Position numbers and translations under genes: made by a program
Origin: CAYQQQ01 sp964420125
GTDB taxonomy: Bacteria > Actinomycetota > Acidimicrobiia > Acidimicrobiales > Microtrichaceae
Length of the DNA stretch: 64,000 nt
Direction: 5' to 3'
NCBI GenBank assembly: GCA_964420125.1
Contig: CAYQQQ010000018.1
Span: 22,113 to 86,112 of the forward strand
The notes under the pieces: model-generated
The model's database searches: none
What the model was told of the DNA's origin: nothing
The model's input: only the letters and a program-made list of their open reading frames with translations
Shown here: one piece after another, positions 59,564 through 64,000 of the stretch
How the letters are laid out: every line of letters starts with the position of its first letter
How positions within the stretch are numbered: position 1 is the first letter of the stretch

Positions 59564-61275
59564 GTCGGGCTCCGGCGCCGGAACACCCGGATCGTCCCGT
59601 CCGAGAAGACCTGTTCGAACGCAGCCGCGAAGCGCCGGTCCCGGCGGATGGCCCGGTCCACGGCGTCGCCGTCGCCGGCCGAGTCGGCGTAGATCCACTG
59701 CACCCGGCCCGGATCGTCCAGGGCGCGTTCCCACTCGGGTCCCGAGAACGGGGCGACGACGCGGTCGAGGTCGGCGCCGATCACCGGGAGCATCGGGTTC
59801 ACCGAGTCGTCGATCAGGATCGACCCGTCGATGGCTTCGTCCCGGAGGAACTCGGCGCCCGCCCAGGCCGACTCCCCGAGCTCGCGCTGCTGTAGGCCCT
59901 CGGCGATCACCGGGACCTGCTGCCATGACGGGACCCAGGCGGCCGCGGTGGCCATCACCACGGCCGCCGCGACGGCGACGGCCGCTGCGCGGCGCACCAC
60001 GGCGAGCGACCCGGCGCCGTGTCCGGCCAGCACGCCGATGCCCAGACCGCACATGGCGGCCAGTCCGGGCAGGACCTGCAGGCCGTAGCGCAGGTTGAAC
60101 ATGGAGGAGCCCGGATGGTCACCGAGGCGCAGTGCGATCTGGCCGGTGTAGAGCGACAACACGTAGAAGCCGACGGGCACGACGACCAGCAACCACGGCG
60201 GCAGGGCCCGCAGGCGGAGGCGCCCGACGACCAGCCACACCGCCGCGCCGACCGCTGCCGTCACCACCACCCAGACCCCGGCCCCCTCGATCGTGGCGGT
60301 CAGGAAGGTCCGCACGGAACGGGCCAGATCGCCCTTGTCGGGCAGCAGTCCGGCCCGGTCGAGGATGTCCTGCTGGGCCTGGGCCGAGTAGCGGCCGCGC
60401 TGGAACTCCAGCGGGTCGCCCCAGTGCACGAAGTTGAACCAGAACCACCACGCCGCGGCCACCGTGCTGGGCACCGCGAACGCGAGCGTGCACGTGATCG
60501 CGTAGCGCCAGTGTCCCCATCGGGCCCGGGCGACCAGGAGCACGAACAGCCCGGCAGCCGCGGCCATGGCCCAGCCGTCATAGCGGCTGAGCACGGCGGC
60601 TGCGGCGGGCAGCCCGCAGAACACCGCCAACTCGCCGCCCGAGTAGGGCTTGTCGGAGCGGATCCAGCGCCCGAGGGCGGCGACGGTCAGGAGTATCGCC
60701 GCGAACAGGACGGGTTCGCCCAGCGCGGTCGTGTGCAGGTACAGCCAGCCCGGGTTGGCCAGCAGGACGACGACGGCGATCCACGCCCCGACCCGGGACC
60801 GACCGGCGTCGAACACCACCCGGAACAGGGCCACAGCCTCGATCACCAGGCAGACCAGATTGACGGGCAGCACCGCCGCGCCCGACATCCACCACCGGGT
60901 GACCATCGTGAACGGAGTCACGACCAGGTGGGGCAGCGGCAGCCAGACAGTGCCGAGCTGCACGATCCCGTGGTTGGGGCCGTCGAGCAGCCGGCGGGAG
61001 ATGGTCAGGTGAGAGCGGGCATCGGCGTACAGGAGCGGCAGACCCCGCCGATCGGCGAACCACCAGGCGACGGCGCCCGCCAGCAGAGCCAGCGCCGCCA
61101 CCCCGGGCTCACCCCGGAGCGCGCGCCGCAGCCGGGAGTGACCGGGACCGGCGGCGCCGGCCGGGGCCACGACCGGGACGTCCGGGCGGTCGTCGACGTC
61201 GCCGTCTCGACGACCCGGGCGCGGGGTGGCGTCGACCAGGTCCGCCGCGCCGGGGGAGCGCAGCGCCTGCTCCAT
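59560..61275 (-). CDS. Polytopic GT39/ArnT-like glycosyltransferase or glycan membrane protein
   Basis: 571 aa. Hydrophilic N-terminus of about 60 aa, then about ten membrane helices. LPLLYADARSHLTISRRLLDG and the WLPLPH segment resemble the periplasmic acidic-loop region of GT-C (PMT/ArnT-like, dolichyl-phosphate-sugar-using) enzymes; the candidate catalytic acidic residue is Asp in YADARSH. C-terminal part is soluble. Likely adds sugars from lipid carriers; partner of the GT2 gene that overlaps its stop. ATG 61275; weak ribosome-binding site. Confidence 0.72.
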   Translation of the reverse strand: MEQALRSPGAADLVDATPRPGRRDGDVDDRPDVPVVAPAGAAGPGHSRLRRALRGEPGVAALALLAGAVAWWFADRRGLPLLYADARSHLTISRRLLDGPNHGIVQLGTVWLPLPHLVVTPFTMVTRWWMSGAAVLPVNLVCLVIEAVALFRVVFDAGRSRVGAWIAVVVLLANPGWLYLHTTALGEPVLFAAILLTVAALGRWIRSDKPYSGGELAVFCGLPAAAAVLSRYDGWAMAAAAGLFVLLVARARWGHWRYAITCTLAFAVPSTVAAAWWFWFNFVHWGDPLEFQRGRYSAQAQQDILDRAGLLPDKGDLARSVRTFLTATIEGAGVWVVVTAAVGAAVWLVVGRLRLRALPPWLLVVVPVGFYVLSLYTGQIALRLGDHPGSSMFNLRYGLQVLPGLAAMCGLGIGVLAGHGAGSLAVVRRAAAVAVAAAVVMATAAAWVPSWQQVPVIAEGLQQRELGESAWAGAEFLRDEAIDGSILIDDSVNPMLPVIGADLDRVVAPFSGPEWERALDDPGRVQWIYADSAGDGDAVDRAIRRDRRFAAAFEQVFSDGTIRVFRRRSPT

Positions 61276-61470
61276 GCCTGCATCGTCGGCACCGCTCCGT
61301 CAGGGCTTGATCGTTCGCGCGCTACGGGTGCCGGCTCTGCGGGGGCGGGAAGACGTCCCCGTCCGGGCGCTCTGTCGCGAACGGATGGCCGAGTCCAGTA
61401 GCGGGGCGGTGCCGTCGAACGGGCCGTCCTTCCAGGTCACCCATCCGAACCAGAGGACCAGACGGCTTTG

Positions 61471-61515
61471 TGGTGGAGCTGATGGGACTCGAACCCACGA
61501 CCCCCTGCTTGCAAA
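61471..61515 (-). other. 3' half of tRNA-Ala(TGC) with CCA: att-like site
   Basis: Minus strand TTTGCAAGCAGGGGGTC, then GTGGGTTCGAGTCCCAT (T arm) and CAGCTCC-A-CCA. From the anticodon loop (TGC) to the encoded CCA it matches a tRNA-Ala 3' half; the 5' half (D arm, acceptor 5' strand) is absent, so it is not a functional tRNA. Such fragments arise when elements integrate at tRNA 3' ends. Confidence 0.75.
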
Positions 61516-61608
61516 TCTGCCCGGGGGGTCCACCGGCGTCCGCCGAGACCGCCAAACCCGCGGAATCGCAGGGATCTGTCCACCGGGGTCCATGGACGTC
61601 CGGAGGAC

Positions 61609-61631
61609 TTTGGCACCCCCTTTGGCACCCC
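61609..61631. repeat. Tandem TTTGGCACCCC repeats (arm-site-like)
   Basis: Two copies of TTTGGCACCCC at 61609-61619 and 61621-61631, one base apart. On the minus strand GGGGTGCCAAA. Similar TGCCAAA repeats commonly flank integrase cores, so they may be arm-type recombinase sites. Confidence 0.5.
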
Positions 61632-61731
61632 ACGGCGTTCGGCGCGCCACCCGAGGTCCGAAGGAAGGACCGGCATGTCCCGACATTGGAGCGGATGGCC
61701 TCGGCCCTGTCAGGCCGTCGCCGGCTGTCTC

Positions 61732-61737
61732 TAGACT
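61732..61737 (+). promoter_or_regulatory. -10 box of the antitoxin-doc operon
   Basis: TAGACT followed by exactly 7 nt and the ATG at 61745. Confidence 0.45.
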
Positions 61738-61744
61738 GTTCTGC

Positions 61745-61942
61745 ATGCCGTTGACCGTCGATCTGCCCGAGGACGTGATGCGCCGCCTGGAAGCCGCCGC
61801 TGTGGCGCGCGGCGTCAGCGTCGAGGCGCTCGCCGCGGAGACGCTCGCGCAGGTCGCGCCCACTGACGGAGAGTTCGCCGAGACGGTCACTGCGACGATC
61901 GCAGAGCATCGCGAGATCCTGGACCGACTCGCCGAGACGTGA
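61745..61942 (+). CDS. Small antitoxin-like protein upstream of Doc
   Basis: 65 aa. N-terminal MPLTVDLPEDVMRRLEAAAVARGVSVEALAAETLA fits a ribbon-helix-helix DNA-binding protein; the tail EHREILDRLAET could neutralise the toxin. Functional equivalent of Phd, though not clearly the Phd family. GTG of doc overlaps its stop (GTGA). Leaderless start with TAGACT 7 nt upstream. Confidence 0.72.
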   Translation: MPLTVDLPEDVMRRLEAAAVARGVSVEALAAETLAQVAPTDGEFAETVTATIAEHREILDRLAET

Positions 61943-62337
61943 CCGACGACGGGGTCGTCTACCTGTCGCTCGATCAGTGGGTCTATCTCGCTGGTGAGGT
62001 CCTCGCAGCGGATGCAGCGACGATTCGACGAGTTGCCGACCTCAACCTGATCGACTCGGCGCTGCACGCGCCTGCCGCCGGCTTCGGCGAGCGGGACTTG
62101 TACCCCGAGGTGATCGACAAGGCGGCCGTGCTGTGCTGGCACCTGGTGAACAACCATGGGCTTCCCGACGGCAACAAGCGGTGTGCCCTGGTGGCCACGG
62201 TCGTGTTCCTCCGCCGGAACGGCGTGAGGTGGACCGCACCGACCGCCGATGATGCGGTCGCGACGATGCTGGCCGTCGCCTCCAAGCGTCTCGACGTCGC
62301 CGGTCTTGCCGAATGGATCCGAAGCCACTCGGAGTGA
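61939..62337 (+). CDS. doc: Doc/Fic-family toxin
   Basis: 132 aa. Fic core motif NHGLPDGNKRCALVA with catalytic His73 (HxLPDGNKR, close to Doc HxFxDANKR), preceded by a typical helix bundle and followed by a short C-terminal helix. Doc phosphorylates EF-Tu to block translation; other Fic enzymes AMPylate targets. No inhibitory (S/T)xxxE(G/N) segment seen, so inhibition probably comes from the upstream antitoxin. Intact. Confidence 0.88.
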   Translation: MTDDGVVYLSLDQWVYLAGEVLAADAATIRRVADLNLIDSALHAPAAGFGERDLYPEVIDKAAVLCWHLVNNHGLPDGNKRCALVATVVFLRRNGVRWTAPTADDAVATMLAVASKRLDVAGLAEWIRSHSE

Positions 62338-62411
62338 CTGCCGGTGATCCGGCACGGTGTTGATCCGGCGCTTCATGCTGGCTCGATCCTTGCGTGCGCG
62401 ATGGTGTTCGC

Positions 62412-62843
62412 ATGCTCGGTGGGAACCTGAAGACTCTCGCCCTCGTCAGAGTTTCCGTGGCATACGACTCTGCTCGTGCCAGAGCATCCCGGCGAGGTCT
62501 AATCCCGGCGGCTGTCGTCCTGACGGTTGCCCTCGTGGGCGGCTGTGGGCTCGGTTGGAGCGATCAGCCGATCGGCCAGGTTGCGATCGCCGAGGACGAG
62601 CGGACACTCATGGTCGGCTACCACTGCGACGCTGACGCGAGCGTCGCCGCCGTCGAGAGCGCCGATGAGGTCCGGCTTACCTTCCGTGTGTACGGGCGCA
62701 CGGGCAACGGCTGCGCTCGCTCCGAGGAAATCCAACTCGACAAGCCACTCGGGGATCGCCGCATCGTCGACGCAGCGACGGGTGAGGAAGTCCAGCCCTG
62801 CCGTGCCTCGGCGCTGCCACCCGATCCGACCGCGTGCTTGTGA
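62412..62843 (+). CDS. Small secreted lipoprotein, function unknown
   Basis: About 143 aa. Signal sequence LIPAAVVLTVALVGGCG with lipobox VGGC (Cys about residue 45 counting from ATG 62412), then a compact mature domain containing four further Cys (YHCDAD, NGCARSEE, QPCRAS, ACL) which may form two disulfides. Family not recognised. Start uncertain: ATG 62412 or GTG 62457 (shorter, better N-terminal length). Confidence 0.6.
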   Translation: MLGGNLKTLALVRVSVAYDSARARASRRGLIPAAVVLTVALVGGCGLGWSDQPIGQVAIAEDERTLMVGYHCDADASVAAVESADEVRLTFRVYGRTGNGCARSEEIQLDKPLGDRRIVDAATGEEVQPCRASALPPDPTACL

Positions 62844-62871
62844 TTTCAGCCGGGCAGTAGAGCGCCGCAAT

Positions 62872-63504
62872 TCATGCCGGTCCTTGTTGGGACGAGCCGC
62901 TCTCCTCGAGTACAGCGCAGAAGCGACGGTAGACCTCGTCCTCGGAGGTCAGACGGTCGACCGGGATCATGCGCGACCCAGGCCGCTTGGCCGGCATTCG
63001 GCCGAGCCGCTCAACGGCATCGACGATGAAGCCATCAACGTCAGCGTTGGCCAGATCGCGCTCCGGATGACGCTCCCCCCGTTCGGCCATCTCGCTCCGG
63101 CGAGCACGGAAACGATCGATCGCCAACGGGGCGTCCGGCGCGAGGATCACCTCGACGAACCTCGCACCGTGCTGGCGGGCCAGGTCCTCCAGCAGGACGA
63201 TGTAGCCGAGCCGACCGAAGTACTGCGGCATCACGACATCCCGTCCCGCGGCCAGGTGCTCAACCACCGCTGCCGCTGCGAGGTCGCGAGCGGTGAGCTT
63301 CGTCGTGTCGTCCTGCTCCCAGTTCGGCAGAGTCATCCGGATCGCGTCGATCTCGACGAGGACCGCAGGCAGATGGTCATCGACGTAGCGACGAGCGATC
63401 GTGGACTTACCCGAGCCAGGCGGTCCGTTGAGCAGCACGAGTCGAGCGATCCCACCATCCTCGTTGACCGACGGCCCCGCAACGGGCGCTTCTGGCCATT
63501 CCAT
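62872..63504 (-). CDS. P-loop kinase of AAA/zeta-like type
   Basis: 210 aa. Walker A GPPGSGKST in LVLLNGPPGSGKSTIARRY, DAIRMTLPNW, GARFVEVILAPD and a later RFRARRSEMAERGERHPERD helical segment with positive charge, the layout of small P-loop kinases (zeta-toxin/nucleotide-kinase-like superfamily). Substrate unknown; epsilon partner not seen. Opposite strand to the lipoprotein gene, convergent by 28 bp. Confidence 0.75.
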   Translation of the reverse strand: MEWPEAPVAGPSVNEDGGIARLVLLNGPPGSGKSTIARRYVDDHLPAVLVEIDAIRMTLPNWEQDDTTKLTARDLAAAAVVEHLAAGRDVVMPQYFGRLGYIVLLEDLARQHGARFVEVILAPDAPLAIDRFRARRSEMAERGERHPERDLANADVDGFIVDAVERLGRMPAKRPGSRMIPVDRLTSEDEVYRRFCAVLEESGSSQQGPA

Positions 63505-63570
63505 ACCGTTGGAGCAACTTGGCGGGGTCCGACTGGACCTGTCCGAACGCTGACGGCACGTCCGGGTCGG

Positions 63571-63786
63571 CTAGCGAGACCAGGTGGTGCGCCGCCAGGC
63601 GCCGCCGGCGATCCAGTACCAAAACACACCCACAATCGGAAGGCCGATCACCGTCAGCCAGTCCCCGGCGACCGCAGCCGCGACGGCACCCCATACGGCC
63701 AGCACGAACACCGTTGATCCCGCTGCGACGAGCGTCCAGACCCCGTTGCGACGGACCTCACGGCCGTTCCTTGCGCCATGGCGCAC
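63571..63786 (-). CDS. Small two-helix membrane protein
   Basis: About 71 aa from GTG 63786, two hydrophobic helices (VWTLVAAGSTVFVLAVWGAVAAAV; LTVIGLPIVGVFWYWIAG) joined by a short loop, ending AWRRTTWSR. Upstream the same frame continues to 63972 but is low-quality and basic. Unknown function; may be in one transcript with the kinase gene downstream on the minus strand. Confidence 0.5.
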   Translation of the reverse strand: MRHGARNGREVRRNGVWTLVAAGSTVFVLAVWGAVAAAVAGDWLTVIGLPIVGVFWYWIAGGAWRRTTWSR

Positions 63787-64000
63787 CGCTTCACCCGCCA
63801 CGATCGACCGCGTACGACAGGTCTGCGCCGGCCTGCCCCCACCAGTCCCGGACACTGCATGCTTCCGGCACTTCACGCCGAAGGCCTTCAGTTGGTTGTG
63901 AGGGGCCCATCGCGCGTCCTGTCGCCTGTTCCTGGCCGGATTTGAGGCTCTTCGAGCAGATCCGTGGGTCAATTCCGGCCGGGGAGGGGTGGGCAGTGGC
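63787..64000. other. Right edge of window, nothing recognised
   Basis: No gene or motif supported; reading frames here are low quality. The window ends inside the presumed accessory element. Confidence 0.4.

Larger units (their letters stand above)
61276..61744. other. 469-bp non-coding region with att-like features
   Basis: No convincing gene. Contains the tRNA-Ala 3' half at 61471-61515 (minus strand), a pair of 14-bp direct repeats GTCCACCGG(C/G)GTCC (61528-61541 and 61578-61591), two tandem TTTGGCACCCC copies (61609-61631), and the promoter of the antitoxin gene. The left part up to 61470 is featureless. Confidence 0.6.

Noticed and set aside
61471..61515. Functional tRNA-Ala
   Set aside because: The 5' half, D arm and acceptor partner strand are missing; only the 3' half with CCA is present.

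Overview
The window is very GC-rich, densely coded, and looks like a chromosome segment of an actinobacterium. Evidence: the conserved fhaA-fhaB-pstP-rodA-pbpA-pknB-pabA-crgA cell-wall/division block; Thr-rich extracellular linkers; a DUF2510 domain; an F420/FMN split-barrel protein; a WS/DGAT acyltransferase; and many short TAnnnT -10 boxes placed 6-10 nt before start codons, as in leaderless actinobacterial transcripts. The absence of pknA, the TTTTST-type linkers and the overall gene content suggest class Acidimicrobiia (inference, not proven).

Layout. 0-6.9 kb: recC (3' part), recB, recD as an overlapping RecBCD operon closed by a strong hairpin. 7-20 kb: lipoproteins, a frameshifted thioesterase, meaB GTPase, a serine protease, a NarL-type two-component system with small membrane proteins, a PrsW protease, an FAD oxidoreductase plus ECF41 sigma factor behind a matching ECF41-type promoter, a Tat lipoprotein hydrolase and tRNA-Leu(CAG). 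20.3-31.1 kb: the cell-envelope block, in which PknB is followed by two further membrane proteins made almost only of PASTA domains (12 PASTA units in three consecutive genes). 31.1-31.5 kb: a non-coding stretch with paired DnaA-box-like palindromes. 31.5-53.2 kb: lipid metabolism (thiolase, acyl-CoA ligase), membrane and lipoproteins, two more two-component systems, a MarR-controlled exporter, flavodoxin, TetR, WS/DGAT, amphi-Trp protein, FAD oxidoreductase and sulfatase.

53.2-64 kb is accessory: VapBC, a truncated leaderless ORF, TetR plus a GMC oxidoreductase with a (ATGCCG)9 repeat, ParDE, a broken RES-domain gene, a two-gene membrane glycosyltransferase operon with an MshEN-like (possible c-di-GMP) domain, then a 3'-half tRNA-Ala with CCA and arm-site-like repeats that probably mark one end of an integrated element carrying a Doc toxin module, a P-loop kinase and small membrane or lipoproteins.

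How the genes work together: the central block couples peptidoglycan polymerisation (RodA/FtsW, PBP) to Ser/Thr phosphorylation (PknB, PstP) and phospho-readers (FhaA, FhaB), with CrgA linking to division. The most distinctive features are the expanded PASTA array, the ECF41 promoter/operon, the palindromic DnaA-box-like cluster beside crgA, the MshEN-glycosyltransferase pair and the tRNA-Ala att-like boundary.
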